A stretch of 64,000 nt of DNA, from the NCBI GenBank assembly GCA_902615805.1, contig CACMQH010000001.1, forward strand, positions 1-64,000, in the 5' to 3' direction. The stretch comes from Rhodospirillaceae bacterium (GTDB lineage: Bacteria; Pseudomonadota; Alphaproteobacteria; TMED109). The notes beneath the pieces were generated by a model that saw only the letters and a list, made by a program, of their open reading frames with translations, did no database searches and was not told the origin of the DNA. The stretch's first letter is position 1, and every line of letters begins with the position of its first letter. Positions 1 through 9,927 of this stretch are shown here, in pieces. The position numbers and the translations under genes are program-made.

Positions 1-1270
1 TAATAGAATAATTCTTACTGCCTCAACCTCAGAATTACAATTTGATGGATATAAAAAAATCTATCAAGATGAAGAAACAATTAATGTAAATAAAAATAAA
101 GATATTGATAAATTAAATAAAGAAACATTAATTAAAAAAGTTGAAACAGAAAAAAAGCAACACTTCACTGAGCCTCCTCCAAGGTATTCAGAAGCCTCAC
201 TAATAAAAAAACTTGAAGAATATGGTATAGGGAGGCCTTCTACTTATGCAAATATTATGAAAAAGAATCAGTTAAGAGGCTATGTTACCTTAAATTCTAA
301 AAGGTTTTTTCCTCAGCCGAGTGGTAGGATTGTTACATGCTTTTTAGAGAATTATTTTCAGAAATATTTAAACTATAACTTTACAGCAGAAAAAGAAAAT
401 GAATTAGACCTTGTATCACAAGGAGAAAAGGATTGGAAATCAGTTCTTCATGAATTTTGGAATGATTTTAATGACAGTGTAGAGTCAACTGTTAAATTAT
501 CTAATACTAGTGTTTATGACTATATAAATGAAGCTATGAAAGATTATTTATTTCCTCATAAACAAGGAAATAAATGTCCTTGTAAAAAGGCTAATTTATC
601 AATAAAAATGCGAAAAAATGGAACCGGCCCTTTTGTTGCCTGTACTAATTATCCTGATTGCGATTATATCAGAAGCGAGGTTTTTCCTAATGAAAATGAA
701 GAAGAAATAATACTTGAAAATAAAGTTTTAGGAAAAGAAAATGATATTGAAATATTATTAAAAAAAGGTCCATATGGACCTTATGTACAACTAGGTCAAG
801 ACGATAAAGACAAAAAAAAATTAAAAAGAGCTTCTATTCCCAAAAATATTGCTATAAATGAAGTAGATTTAGAGATAGCTAAAAAACTATTAGCCCTTCC
901 TCGTGAAGTTGGAGAACATCCAGAAACTGGAGAAATAATAATTGCAAACAATGGTAGATATGGCCCGTATTTGAAATACAATAATACTTTTTATTCTATA
1001 CCTAAAGATGAAAGCCCTCTCACTATAGGAATTAATAGAGCTGTTGATATTTTATCAAAACCTAAAAAAAGTTCAAACAGATCAGTAAAACCTCTAAAAG
1101 AATTAGGCACTCATCCTGAAAATCAAGAAAAAATTTCTCTTTTTAAGGGAAAATATGGCTTTTATACTAAATATAAAGGAGTTAATTTCGGTTTACCAAA
1201 GTCTATTGATCCTGAAGAAGTCAAGTTAGAGGATATTCTTAAAATAATTGAAAAAAAGCAGAAAAGGTAG
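1..1270 (+). CDS. topA: DNA topoisomerase I, C-terminal part (5' end outside the window)
   Basis: Type IA topoisomerase, which relaxes negative supercoils. The reading frame is open from the first bases, so the gene is cut by the window edge; the ATG at 257 is internal. Just before it lies the family signature [26 protein letters not shown] (split here: [11 protein letters not shown] then [11 protein letters not shown], about 165-257). After the core come a zinc-ribbon-like CPC...C...C segment (about 575-665) and three glycine-rich C-terminal repeats ([30 protein letters not shown]). Such repeat-rich tails are usual in alphaproteobacterial TopA. The active-site tyrosine and Toprim domain lie upstream of the window. 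No frameshift is seen. Confidence 0.96.
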   Translation, partial: NRIILTASTSELQFDGYKKIYQDEETINVNKNKDIDKLNKETLIKKVETEKKQHFTEPPPRYSEASLIKKLEEYGIGRPSTYANIMKKNQLRGYVTLNSKRFFPQPSGRIVTCFLENYFQKYLNYNFTAEKENELDLVSQGEKDWKSVLHEFWNDFNDSVESTVKLSNTSVYDYINEAMKDYLFPHKQGNKCPCKKANLSIKMRKNGTGPFVACTNYPDCDYIRSEVFPNENEEEIILENKVLGKENDIEILLKKGPYGPYVQLGQDDKDKKKLKRASIPKNIAINEVDLEIAKKLLALPREVGEHPETGEIIIANNGRYGPYLKYNNTFYSIPKDESPLTIGINRAVDILSKPKKSSNRSVKPLKELGTHPENQEKISLFKGKYGFYTKYKGVNFGLPKSIDPEEVKLEDILKIIEKKQKR

Positions 1271-1273
1271 TCC

Positions 1274-1303
1274 TTGACAAATACTCTTTTATTATTGTAT
1301 TAA
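1274..1303 (+). promoter_or_regulatory. Possible rpmG promoter placed for a leaderless mRNA
   Basis: A perfect TTGACA at 1274-1279 is followed after 18 bases by TATTAA (1298-1303, 4 of 6 matches). The rpmG ATG is at 1309, so transcription would start at or within a base or two of the start codon. No Shine-Dalgarno sequence precedes rpmG. This is prediction from sequence only. Confidence 0.35.
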
Positions 1304-1308
1304 TAATC

Positions 1309-1476
1309 ATGGCAAAACCTTCTTCTATAAAAATAAGGCTTAATAGTACTGCAGATACAGGTTTTTTTTATGTTACTAAAAAAAACAATAAAACTATGAC
1401 CGAAAAAATGCAAGTGCGCAAATACGATCCAGTAGCTAAAAAACATGTCTTGTTTAAAGAAGGTAAAATTAAGTAG
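1309..1476 (+). CDS. rpmG: 50S ribosomal protein L33
   Basis: Translates to a 55-residue protein beginning [20 protein letters not shown] and ending in [10 protein letters not shown], the usual size and pattern of L33 in alphaproteobacteria (MAK...[18 protein letters not shown]...KKYDPV..KHV.FKE.KIK). L33 sits in the large subunit near the E site. This copy has no cysteines, so it is the zinc-free type. It is too short for most ORF cut-offs but clear by homology pattern. It lies 38 bases after topA and 13 bases before the HAD-like gene. No ribosome binding site is visible. Confidence 0.95.
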   Translation: MAKPSSIKIRLNSTADTGFFYVTKKNNKTMTEKMQVRKYDPVAKKHVLFKEGKIK

Positions 1477-1489
1477 TTAAGTACTTAAG

Positions 1490-2128
1490 TTGCAGCCCTT
1501 AACATTTCCAAAGCTCATTTCATATAAAATAAAAAAAGATAAGCCTTTAATAGTTTGCGATGCTGATGAAGTGATTTTTGATTTTATGTATAGTTTCGAA
1601 AAGTATTTACATACTAAGAGTTTATATTTTAATTGGAAAAGTTATGCGTTAGAAGGCAATATTTTAAACAAGAAGAATGAAGCCTTAAACAAAAGCCAAA
1701 TTACTAATATAATCAATAATTTTTTTATGCACGAGACCGAAAGTATGAGTTTAGTTGAGGGTGCAGCAAATAGCCTGAAGATACTATCAAAACAAAATAG
1801 TATAATAATTTTATCAAATATTCCTTTTAAATTTTATGAAAAAAGAAGAATAGCTTTAAAAAAATGTGGCATTAATTTCCCTTTTTTTGCAAATACAGGG
1901 CCTAAAGGAAAAGCAGTAAAATACCTATCTGATATTCATAAAGGAAAAATTTGGTTTATTGATGATAGCCCTTATCAGATAAAATCAGTTAAATTAGAAG
2001 AAAAAAATATTAACACTATATTATTTGTAGGTAATAGTAAACTTGAAGCGCTTATAAAAAGTAAAAATAAATATTGTGATCATTTTTCTAATAAGTGGGA
2101 AGATAATATTAAAACTATTTTAAATTAA
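1490..2128 (+). CDS. HAD-superfamily hydrolase-like protein
   Basis: A 212-residue protein with the HAD-superfamily layout: motif I near residues 23-28 (CDADEV, with the two acidic residues two apart as in DxD), motif II SN in IIILSNIPF, a lysine in GPKGKA, and motif IV FIDDS near residue 163. This suggests a soluble phosphatase or phosphotransferase; the substrate cannot be read. The only early start is TTG at 1490 without a clear Shine-Dalgarno, and no in-frame ATG exists before motif I, so the exact N-terminus is uncertain. It lies between rpmG and ridA and is probably co-transcribed with ridA, whose SD begins right after its stop. Confidence 0.75.
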   Translation: MQPLTFPKLISYKIKKDKPLIVCDADEVIFDFMYSFEKYLHTKSLYFNWKSYALEGNILNKKNEALNKSQITNIINNFFMHETESMSLVEGAANSLKILSKQNSIIILSNIPFKFYEKRRIALKKCGINFPFFANTGPKGKAVKYLSDIHKGKIWFIDDSPYQIKSVKLEEKNINTILFVGNSKLEALIKSKNKYCDHFSNKWEDNIKTILN

Positions 2129-2137
2129 AGGAGATAT

Positions 2138-2611
2138 ATGATTAATATTGAAGAAAATTTAAGAAAATATAATATAACTATTCCAAAGGCTAATAAGCCT
2201 GTTGCTAATTATAGCCCTTATGTTAAGACAGAAAATCTCTTATTTATATCAGGACAAATTCCCATAGTTGATGGAAAAATGCTTTTTACTGGAAAAGTCA
2301 ATAAAGACGTAGAAATACCTTCTGCAGTAAAGGCTGCAGAATTATGTATGTTAAACTCTTTCGCTATTTTAAAGGATGCCATACAAAATAACCTAAATTT
2401 AGTTAGAAAATGTGTAAAAATAAATGTATTTATTAATAGCGATGATTTATTTATTAATCAGCCTGAAGTTGCAGACGGAGCATCCAATTTGATAACTAAA
2501 ATAATGAGTCCTAATAGTGATCATGCTAGATCTGCTGTAAGTGTTAATTCCTTACCAAAAAATGCAACAGTTGAAATAGATTCAGTTTTTGAGATTGCAT
2601 TTGAAAAATAA
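2138..2611 (+). CDS. RidA/YjgF family protein
   Basis: 157-residue member of the RidA (YjgF/YER057c/UK114) family. Classical RidA hydrolyses reactive enamine/imine intermediates released by PLP enzymes. The C-terminal part carries the family arginine in HARSAVSVNSLPKNATVEID, matching the RSAVGV..LP....VE pattern, and the GQIP segment is near residue 46. It belongs to the longer (about 155 aa) RidA subgroup rather than the 130-residue archetype, so its exact activity is open. The start is well supported by AAAGGAG eight bases before the ATG. The next gene overlaps its 3' end. Confidence 0.88.
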   Translation: MINIEENLRKYNITIPKANKPVANYSPYVKTENLLFISGQIPIVDGKMLFTGKVNKDVEIPSAVKAAELCMLNSFAILKDAIQNNLNLVRKCVKINVFINSDDLFINQPEVADGASNLITKIMSPNSDHARSAVSVNSLPKNATVEIDSVFEIAFEK

Positions 2612-3746
2612 AATAAATATCAAAGTAGTAAACTCAATAAATAAATTTAAAGCCAAAGATTGGGATAACTGTAATAAAAATGGAAATGTTTTTTTAAGTT
2701 ATAATTTTTTAAAGCTATTAGAAGATAGTAAATCTATAGGAGGTAATACTGGATGGCAGCCCATTTATTTTTGCTTAAAAGTCGATGATAAAATTACTGC
2801 TGTTGTTCCTTCTTTCATTAAATACCATAGTCAGGGTGAGTTTGTATTTGACCATTCATGGGCTCAAGCGTATCAAAGCTTAGGTTTAAACTATTATCCA
2901 AAACTTTTAATCGCTTCACCTTTTTCTCCTGTTACAGGTAAAAGAATATTAGTTACTCAAAATATTAATGCTCTAATTAAAAAAAAATTATTCGATTTCA
3001 TTAAAGACTTTTGTATAGAAAAGAAAATATCTAGTATTCATATTAATTTTTTTGAAGAACATGAATTAGATTTTTTAAAAAATGAAGGTTTTTTAATTAG
3101 ATATGGAGAACAATTTCATTTTACAAATAATAATTATAATACTTTTGAAGATTTTTTAAATAAACTTTCTTATAAAATAAGAAAAAGTATAAATAAAGAG
3201 AGACAAAGTATTAAACATCAAGGCATTGATATAGAAATAATAAAAAATGAAAAATTCAATAAAAATCTTAGCGAAATTATGTATCAATTTTATATATCAA
3301 CTATTAAGAAAAAGTGGTCATACAACTATTTATCTAAGGATTTTTTTATTAAACTTCCACAATATCTAAAAAAAGAAAGTATGTTGATATTAGCGAAGAA
3401 AAATAAAAATATTATTGCCGGTGCTCTTAATTTTATTTCTAATGATATACTTTATGGTAGATACTGGGGATGTAATTCTGATATAAAGAATCTTCACTTT
3501 GAAGTTTGCTATTATCAAGCTATGGAATACGCAATAAAAAATAAATGTATAAAAGTAGAAGCTGGAGCTCAGGGTGCTCATAAAATAAAAAGAGGTTATT
3601 TACCTAAAATAACTTACAGTGCCCACTATATTTTTAATGAAAAACTTAAATTGGCTATTAAAAATTTTTTGGAAGAAGAAAGGAGAATAATATTAAATGA
3701 TATAAATCATATAAATGATAATTATTCTCCCTTTAAAATTATTTAG
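2589..3746 (+). CDS. COG3146-type GNAT/FemAB-like acyltransferase
   Basis: About 385 residues resembling the COG3146 (DUF482) peptidogalycan-biosynthesis family, which has the FemAB/GNAT fold. Supporting features are the N-terminal AYQSLGLNYYPKLLIASPFSPVTGKR, split as AYQSLGLNYYPKL and SPFSPVTGKR, a central aromatic and basic region, and a C-terminal GRYWGC...HFEVCYYQAMEYAI...EAGAQGAHKIKRGY pattern characteristic of this family. Substrate unknown; a role in transferring an acyl or aminoacyl group to envelope material is inferred. The start is TTG at 2589 or TTG at 2601, both inside ridA, so translation is probably coupled. It converges on clpA, overlapping its end by 8 bases. Confidence 0.82.
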   Translation: MRLHLKNKINIKVVNSINKFKAKDWDNCNKNGNVFLSYNFLKLLEDSKSIGGNTGWQPIYFCLKVDDKITAVVPSFIKYHSQGEFVFDHSWAQAYQSLGLNYYPKLLIASPFSPVTGKRILVTQNINALIKKKLFDFIKDFCIEKKISSIHINFFEEHELDFLKNEGFLIRYGEQFHFTNNNYNTFEDFLNKLSYKIRKSINKERQSIKHQGIDIEIIKNEKFNKNLSEIMYQFYISTIKKKWSYNYLSKDFFIKLPQYLKKESMLILAKKNKNIIAGALNFISNDILYGRYWGCNSDIKNLHFEVCYYQAMEYAIKNKCIKVEAGAQGAHKIKRGYLPKITYSAHYIFNEKLKLAIKNFLEEERRIILNDINHINDNYSPFKII

Positions 3747-5970
3747 TAAGGTTAATTTTTAACTGTTCTTTATTGAATTCTACAATAACTTTTCCTCCCT
3801 TTTTGAGTTTTCCGAATATTATCTCATCAGCCAAGGGCTCTTTAATTTTCTTTTGTATAAGTCTTTCTAAAGGTCTAGCACCAAACTTTCTATCGTATCC
3901 CTCTTCTATAAGATAATCTTTGGCACTATTTGATAGACTAATAGAAATATTTTTTTCTGCTAACTGCCCATCAAGTATATTAATTGCCTTATCTACTATA
4001 CTTTTCATAACCTTCTTTGATAAAAAATCAAATTGTATTATAGAATCTAATCTATTTCTAAATTCAGGTGCAAACATTCTATTTATTTGTGTCTCATTAT
4101 CTCTATCAATATTTGAATTAGTGAAACCTACACTATTTTTTTCTAAAGCCTCTGCACCTACATTAGAAGTCATTATTAATATTGTATTTCTAAAATCAAC
4201 TGTTCTAGAGTTATGATCTGTTAATTTACCATAATCCATTATTTGCAATAAAATATTAAAAATATCAGGGTGCGCTTTTTCTATTTCATCTAGTAGCACT
4301 ACACTGTTAGGACTTTTATTCACTGATTCGGTTAAAGCCCCTCCTTGATCAAAGCCTACATATCCTGGTGGGGAACCAATTAACCTAGATATACTGTGTC
4401 TTTCCATATATTCAGACATATCAAACCGTAATAAATCAATATTTAAAACACTAGATAAAACCTTTGCTATTTCTGTCTTACCTACTCCAGTAGGTCCTAC
4501 AAATAAATATGACCCTATAGTCTTGTTATCATCCCTTAAACCTGATCTTGATAATTTTACAACTCTACTAAGCTCATCTATTGCTTTATCTTGACCAAAT
4601 ATAGACAGTTTTAGGTTGCGTTTTAAATTAACTAATACTTTAGTATCATCAGAAGAAATATTTTTAGAAGGTATCTTAGCTATTTGAGCTACCGTATCTT
4701 CTACATCTTTAACCTTAATATCTTTTTTATTATTATTTAAATTAAATTGTGCTCCTATCTCATCTATTATATCTATAGATTTATCTGGTAATTTTCTGCC
4801 ATGAATAAACTTAGCAGACAACCTTACTGCCTCCGAGATTACTTCATCGCTGTATTTTACTTTATGAAACTTCTCAAAATTAGGAATAATTCCTTTCATA
4901 ATTAATACAGCTTCTTCCTGACTGGGTTCTTCTATATCCACTTTTTGAAATCTTCTAACTAAGGCGGAGTCTTTTTCAAAATATTTTCTATATTCTGTAT
5001 AAGTGGTAGAACCAATACACCTTAATGATCCATTAGCAAGTGCAGGTTTTAATATATTTGAAGCATCTATTGAACCACCAGATGTAGCTCCAGCACCAAT
5101 AACTGTATGTATTTCATCAATGAATAATATGTTATTAGTATCTGAAGTAACAATTTTAAGTATACCGTTTAGTCTTTCCTCAAAATCTCCTCTGTATCTT
5201 GTCCCTGCCAATAATGTTGCCATTTCTAAGGAGTAAATTTTAGCTTCTTTAAGAATCTTAGGTACTTTACCATCTACTATGTTTTTTGCTAAGCCTTCAG
5301 CTAATGCCGTCTTACCTACACCAGGATCTCCAACAAATAATGGGTTATTTTTAAGTCTTCTACATAATATTTGTACCGTTCTATTTATTTCTTTTTTTCT
5401 TCCAATTAAAGGATCAATTTTTCCAAGTTTTGCTTTTTTATTCAGGTTAATGCAATATTTTTCTAGCAAATTATTTTGACTTTTAGCTTCTTGATTAGAT
5501 TCTTCAGATATATTTTCTTTAGTTTCATTATTATATTCATCCTTATCTTTTTCATGACTAATATATGAAACTAAATCTAATCTTGTTAAATTTTGTTTTT
5601 CTAAAAAATATACTGCAAAGCTATCTCTTTCTGAAAACATTGCTACTAGAATATTTAAAGTTTGAACTTCTCCTTTTCTTGAACTTTGAACGTGTTGTGC
5701 TGCTCTTTTTAATACTCTTTCAAATGACATAGATGGAACTGGCTTCACATCTTCTTTTACTACTATAGTCTTTAATTTTTTTTCTATATAACCATTTAAA
5801 TCGTTTTTAATAGATTGAATATTTACCATCTTGTAACTAAAAAATTTTTTCACATCCTCAGCATCACATAACTCTAGCAAAAGATGTTCTAATGTTAAGA
5901 ACTCATGTTTTTTATTTTTTGCTAGCTCAAAAGCTTTTTGTATTATAATTTCTAATTGCTCTGATATCAT
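3739..5970 (-). CDS. clpA: ATP-dependent Clp protease ATP-binding subunit ClpA
   Basis: Hsp100 unfoldase that feeds substrates to ClpP in the cytoplasm. At 743 residues it is close to E. coli ClpA (758). It has the N-terminal Clp repeat domain (ALAKNKKHEFLTLEHLLLEL), two AAA+ modules with Walker A GDPGVGKTALAEGL (about residue 215) and GPTGVGKTE (about 495), Walker B LFIDEIHT and VLLDEIEKAHP, and the C-terminal FGARPLERLIQ segment. The loop expected to dock ClpP reads VGF instead of the E. coli IGL. The start ATG overlaps the clpS stop as TAATG, indicating coupling. ClpP is not in the window. Confidence 0.97.
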   Translation of the reverse strand: MISEQLEIIIQKAFELAKNKKHEFLTLEHLLLELCDAEDVKKFFSYKMVNIQSIKNDLNGYIEKKLKTIVVKEDVKPVPSMSFERVLKRAAQHVQSSRKGEVQTLNILVAMFSERDSFAVYFLEKQNLTRLDLVSYISHEKDKDEYNNETKENISEESNQEAKSQNNLLEKYCINLNKKAKLGKIDPLIGRKKEINRTVQILCRRLKNNPLFVGDPGVGKTALAEGLAKNIVDGKVPKILKEAKIYSLEMATLLAGTRYRGDFEERLNGILKIVTSDTNNILFIDEIHTVIGAGATSGGSIDASNILKPALANGSLRCIGSTTYTEYRKYFEKDSALVRRFQKVDIEEPSQEEAVLIMKGIIPNFEKFHKVKYSDEVISEAVRLSAKFIHGRKLPDKSIDIIDEIGAQFNLNNNKKDIKVKDVEDTVAQIAKIPSKNISSDDTKVLVNLKRNLKLSIFGQDKAIDELSRVVKLSRSGLRDDNKTIGSYLFVGPTGVGKTEIAKVLSSVLNIDLLRFDMSEYMERHSISRLIGSPPGYVGFDQGGALTESVNKSPNSVVLLDEIEKAHPDIFNILLQIMDYGKLTDHNSRTVDFRNTILIMTSNVGAEALEKNSVGFTNSNIDRDNETQINRMFAPEFRNRLDSIIQFDFLSKKVMKSIVDKAINILDGQLAEKNISISLSNSAKDYLIEEGYDRKFGARPLERLIQKKIKEPLADEIIFGKLKKGGKVIVEFNKEQLKINLTK

Positions 5971-6296
5971 TACTGTTTTTGAACCTTACATTCTAAAGGG
6001 TGTTGATTAACTCTTGAAAATTCAATTACTTGGTTTGCCTTAGTTTCTGCAATATCTAAGGAATATACACCACAAATGCCCTTGCCCTCATTATGAACCA
6101 GTAACATAATCTTTTTTGCTTCTTCATAACTTTTTTTAAATATTGTTTGTAATACATATATCACAAATTCCATAGGTGTGTAATCATCATTAATTAGCAC
6201 AACGGCATACATATTCGGCTTTTTTACTTTTGGTTTTTCTTTAGTAATTACGCCTAGCTCTTGTTCTAATATATCATTTTTATTTTTTTTTGGCAT
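5970..6296 (-). CDS. clpS: ATP-dependent Clp protease adaptor ClpS
   Basis: N-end-rule adaptor that hands substrates to ClpA. The core shows [19 protein letters not shown], the binding-pocket region typical of ClpS ([11 protein letters not shown]), and [20 protein letters not shown] near the C-terminus. I chose the ATG at 6296, giving 108 residues starting MPKKNKND; an upstream TTG would add five residues (LYCV) without family support. It sits directly before clpA with a one-base stop/start overlap. The adaptor and its unfoldase being adjacent is the standard arrangement. Confidence 0.95.
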   Translation of the reverse strand: MPKKNKNDILEQELGVITKEKPKVKKPNMYAVVLINDDYTPMEFVIYVLQTIFKKSYEEAKKIMLLVHNEGKGICGVYSLDIAETKANQVIEFSRVNQHPLECKVQKQ

Positions 6297-6343
6297 AACA
6301 CAATATAACAATAAAAATTAAAGTTTATATATATTAATTTACA

Positions 6344-7714
6344 TCAATAATTTAATTTCAGATCAAATTTTAATAAAATAAGTTCTACTTCTTTAATCAA
6401 AGTAGTGAGACTTTTCTTCGAATTTGCCTCACATCTAACAATTATAGCAGGTTGTGTATTCGATGCCCTGATTAACCACCAACCATACGATAAATTTACT
6501 CTTACTCCATCAATATAACTAACATCTCTATATTTTTTAGAAGTAATTTTAATAATTTTATCAATAATTTTAAACTTATAACTATCTTCACAAAATACTT
6601 TAATTTCAGGAGTTGAATAGAGATTTTTAAACTTTTCTAAAAACCCTTTTATATTAAAGCCTTGAGACATAATGTTTAATAACCTTATAGAAGCATATAT
6701 AGCATCGTCAAAACCATAATACTCATCTGCAAAGAATATATGTCCGGACATTTCTCCTGCCAAAAGTGCCTTTGTTTCTTTCATCTTAGTTTTTATTAGT
6801 GAGTGACCTGTTTTACTCATTATTGCCGTACCACCTAGACTTCTTATAGTTTTAAAAATTAAATTACTAGCTTTCACATCTGCAATAATTTTTGACTTAG
6901 GTTTTTTCTTCAGAATATCCATAGCAAATAATAATAATAATTTATCTCCTGAGACGAAGTTTGCCTTAGAATCTAAAACACCAATTCTATCTCCATCTCC
7001 ATCAAAAGCTATACCTATATCTGCATTATATTTTTTTATGGTTTTCTTTATCTCAACTAAATTTTTTTCTTCTGTTGGATCAGGGTGATGAGATGGAAAA
7101 GTACCATCAACCTCAGAGTTAATTAAAATATGTTCTCCTGGTATGTGCTTTATAAGTTTCTTAATAATATTTCCTGTAGAGCCATTACCTGGATCCCAGA
7201 CTACCTTAAGGTCGTTATTTTTAAAAGATATAGCACTTACTAAATTACTAATATAAGAATTACTAATATCATAATAGTGAATTTTACCATGTATCAAAGG
7301 CATAGCTTTTATCTTCATAAGACTTGATAATTCTTTTCCAAAATAGCTGCCTTCCTTAGTTAATATCTTAAAACCATTATAATTTGAAGGATTATGTGAG
7401 CCTGTTATCATTATCGCACCTTCAGCTCTTAATCTTATTGATGCAAAATATAACATAGGAGATGGACAAAGTCCTATCCTGATAATATTTGCACCATTAT
7501 CAAATAAACCTTGTATTAAACTCTTTTCTAAAATAGGAGAAGATAGTCTCCCATCATAGCCTACAACTATATTTACAGATTTGAACTTATCCCTTATTTT
7601 TTTTGCAAAATTATAACCAATATAATAAGCATCCTGTACGGATAATGTATCTGCAACTATGCCTCTTATGTCATAAGCTCTAAATATGCCTTTATTGAAT
7701 TTGTGTCCTTTCAT
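6344..7714 (-). CDS. Phosphomannomutase/phosphoglucomutase
   Basis: Alpha-D-phosphohexomutase of 456 residues, interconverting hexose 6-phosphates and 1-phosphates. The four family loops are present: the phosphoserine loop TGSHNPSNYNG (about residue 105), metal loop DGDGDRIGV (about 240), sugar-specificity loop GEMSGHIFF (about 325) and phosphate loop RASNTQPAIIVR near the C-terminus. GEMSGH is characteristic of the bifunctional PMM/PGM (AlgC) group. Next to ugd and galU it would supply glucose 1-phosphate for UDP-glucose and UDP-glucuronate, precursors of surface polysaccharide. The gene name (algC, manB or pgm) cannot be settled from sequence alone. Confidence 0.93.
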   Translation of the reverse strand: MKGHKFNKGIFRAYDIRGIVADTLSVQDAYYIGYNFAKKIRDKFKSVNIVVGYDGRLSSPILEKSLIQGLFDNGANIIRIGLCPSPMLYFASIRLRAEGAIMITGSHNPSNYNGFKILTKEGSYFGKELSSLMKIKAMPLIHGKIHYYDISNSYISNLVSAISFKNNDLKVVWDPGNGSTGNIIKKLIKHIPGEHILINSEVDGTFPSHHPDPTEEKNLVEIKKTIKKYNADIGIAFDGDGDRIGVLDSKANFVSGDKLLLLFAMDILKKKPKSKIIADVKASNLIFKTIRSLGGTAIMSKTGHSLIKTKMKETKALLAGEMSGHIFFADEYYGFDDAIYASIRLLNIMSQGFNIKGFLEKFKNLYSTPEIKVFCEDSYKFKIIDKIIKITSKKYRDVSYIDGVRVNLSYGWWLIRASNTQPAIIVRCEANSKKSLTTLIKEVELILLKFDLKLNY

Positions 7715-7720
7715 ATTCTT

Positions 7721-9049
7721 TTAGCTTTTAAACCCTATTCCATAGTATTTTATATTAAATTTCTTTACGTCGTCTAGGTTAAAAATATTTCTTAAATCTA
7801 AAATAATTGGATTTTTTAATTCTTTTTTTACTTTTAATAAATCTAATCCTCTATATTCATTCCATTCCGTATGTATTACCAAAAGGTCAGCATTTTTCAT
7901 TGCATCTAAAACATTACTGTACCATTTAACTTTATCAAACTCCTTGATCTTAAATTCTGAATTAAATGCAGGGTCATGGGCATGAATTTTTATACCTAGC
8001 TTTCTTAATCTAGGAATAATTTCTAAACTAGGTGACTCTCTCAAATCATCAGTATTAGGCTTAAATGTTACACCTAAAAAAGCTATAACTTTATTTTTAA
8101 TATTAGGTTTTAATAAATTTTTAATTTTATTTACTATGCTTATTTTTCTATCTTCATTAAAGTTGATTACTGATTTGACTAAAGTATTTTTAATTTTATT
8201 TTTTTTAAATGAGGCATAAAGAGCTCTTGTATCTTTTGGAAAACAACTTCCTCCAAAACCAGGGCCTGGATGTAAAAATTTTGGACCAATTCTATTATCT
8301 AACCCCATACCCTTAGCAACCATTTGTACATTTCCTCCAGTCTTTTCACAAAGATTTGCTATCTCGTTTATAAATGAAACCTTTAGAGCTAGAAAAGCAT
8401 TAGAAGCATACTTTATAATTTCTGCACTCTCTATATCAGTAAAAAGAACTGGAGCCTCCCTTAGGTTTAAAGGCCTATATAATTCTTTTAAAGTTTCTTC
8501 TGCTTTCTTATCTGTCACTCCACAAACTACTCTATCTGGTCTCATAAAATCTTCTATCGCTGACCCTTCTCTCAAAAATTCTGGATTAGATGAAACAAAA
8601 TAATCTTTGTTATTAATTAATTCTGGTCTTAATTCACAGATTATATCTTGTATTTTTTTACCAGTACCAACAGGAACAGTTGACTTAGTTATGACTAATT
8701 GTTTCTTTCCTTTTTTTAAAAATTTAGAAATATCATTAACTACGCTAAATACAAATTTTAAATCTGCTTCTCCATCCCCTCTTCTAGAACTGGGTGTTCC
8801 TACAGCAATAAATATAATATTAGCATCCCTAATTTTGCTTATACTGTTACTAAATAAAAGATATTTTGATTTAGCATTTTTTTTTACTAAGTCAGAAAGT
8901 CCTGGTTCATAAATTGGAATAATGTTTTTCTTTAATTTTTTAATTTTATACTTATCATTATCTATACAAATTACTTCGTACCCAAACTCTGAAAAACATG
9001 CTGCTGTAACTAACCCTACATAACCTGCACCAATAACAGCTATTTTCAT
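7721..9049 (-). CDS. ugd: UDP-glucose 6-dehydrogenase
   Basis: Oxidises UDP-glucose to UDP-glucuronate in two NAD-dependent steps. The 442-residue protein opens with the Rossmann motif VIGAGYVGLV and has the catalytic cysteine in GPGFGGSCFPKDT near residue 260, followed by the UDP-binding domain (GVTFKPNTDDLRESPS). The length is typical. A strong AGGAGGT Shine-Dalgarno lies within the last codons of galU, so the two genes are almost certainly one operon; only two bases separate them. Confidence 0.97.
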   Translation of the reverse strand: MKIAVIGAGYVGLVTAACFSEFGYEVICIDNDKYKIKKLKKNIIPIYEPGLSDLVKKNAKSKYLLFSNSISKIRDANIIFIAVGTPSSRRGDGEADLKFVFSVVNDISKFLKKGKKQLVITKSTVPVGTGKKIQDIICELRPELINNKDYFVSSNPEFLREGSAIEDFMRPDRVVCGVTDKKAEETLKELYRPLNLREAPVLFTDIESAEIIKYASNAFLALKVSFINEIANLCEKTGGNVQMVAKGMGLDNRIGPKFLHPGPGFGGSCFPKDTRALYASFKKNKIKNTLVKSVINFNEDRKISIVNKIKNLLKPNIKNKVIAFLGVTFKPNTDDLRESPSLEIIPRLRKLGIKIHAHDPAFNSEFKIKEFDKVKWYSNVLDAMKNADLLVIHTEWNEYRGLDLLKVKKELKNPIILDLRNIFNLDDVKKFNIKYYGIGFKS

Positions 9050-9051
9050 AG

Positions 9052-9927
9052 CTAACCTCCTAAACTCTTAATAAATTTTTTAATTTCTTTTTTGATATCT
9101 TTATCTTTAAATGCAGTGGCTATTTGTGCTTTTAAAAATCCTATTTTATTTCCACAATCATAACGTTTGCCACTAAATTTGTAACCCCAAACTTCATTAA
9201 TTTTGCTGCTTAAAAATATTGCATCAGTTATTTGAAGTTCTCCACCACTTCCAATTTTAGTTTTCTTGATAAATTTATATATGTCATTATGTAAAATATA
9301 TCTACCTACTATAGCAATATTAGAAGGAGCATCTTTGACTTTTGGTTTCTCAATCATATTTTTAATTTTATACATATTTTTCATAAATATTGAGCTTTCT
9401 ATAATCCCGTAACTGGAGACGTCTTTTTTGTCTACTTCCATTACTCCTATTACAGTTGATTTTTTTTTATTATAAACATTTATTAACTCTTGAGTGCAGT
9501 TTGAACCTATAATTAGATCATCTGGTAAAATTACACAAAAATCTTCTTTCTTAATATATTTTTCTGTTCTAAGAATTGCATCAGCTAACCCGGAAGGCTT
9601 ATCTTGAAAAATAATTTTCATATTTTTTTTCTTAATATTCAGCTTTTTTATTTCATTTAATAAATCAATTTTTTTCTTTTTTTTCAAAAAGCTCTCTAAT
9701 TTGGTGTTTTTTGAAAAATAATCTACAGGCTTTGTGTTTTCTTTATTTGTTACAAATATAAATGTTTCTATTCCTGCTGCTTTTGCTTCCTGTACTGCAT
9801 AATCTAGTAAAGGTCTATCCAAAATATTTAACATTTCCTTTGAAATAGTTTTTGTAATAGGTAAAAACCTTGTCCCCATACCTGCAATAGGAAATACTGC
9901 TATTTTAATTTTTTTGTTATGCCTCAT
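9052..9927 (-). CDS. galU: UTP-glucose-1-phosphate uridylyltransferase
   Basis: Makes UDP-glucose from UTP and glucose 1-phosphate. The 291-residue protein has the nucleotide-binding signature AGMGTRFLPITKTISKEML (the G-x-G-TRFLP..K..PKE pattern, here with SKEML), ILPDDLIIG, the GVMEV segment, and the C-terminal YDCGNKIGFLKA. It abuts recJ upstream and ugd downstream, and with the phosphohexomutase forms a three-gene UDP-glucuronate module. The ATG at 9927 sits directly after the recJ stop region. Confidence 0.96.
   Translation of the reverse strand: MRHNKKIKIAVFPIAGMGTRFLPITKTISKEMLNILDRPLLDYAVQEAKAAGIETFIFVTNKENTKPVDYFSKNTKLESFLKKKKKIDLLNEIKKLNIKKKNMKIIFQDKPSGLADAILRTEKYIKKEDFCVILPDDLIIGSNCTQELINVYNKKKSTVIGVMEVDKKDVSSYGIIESSIFMKNMYKIKNMIEKPKVKDAPSNIAIVGRYILHNDIYKFIKKTKIGSGGELQITDAIFLSSKINEVWGYKFSGKRYDCGNKIGFLKAQIATAFKDKDIKKEIKKFIKSLGG

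Noticed and set aside
3920-5479. Three plus-strand open frames of 66-98 codons inside clpA
   Set aside because: They are antisense to intact ClpA AAA+ modules, have no homology pattern or ribosome binding sites, and arise from the strand bias of the real gene.
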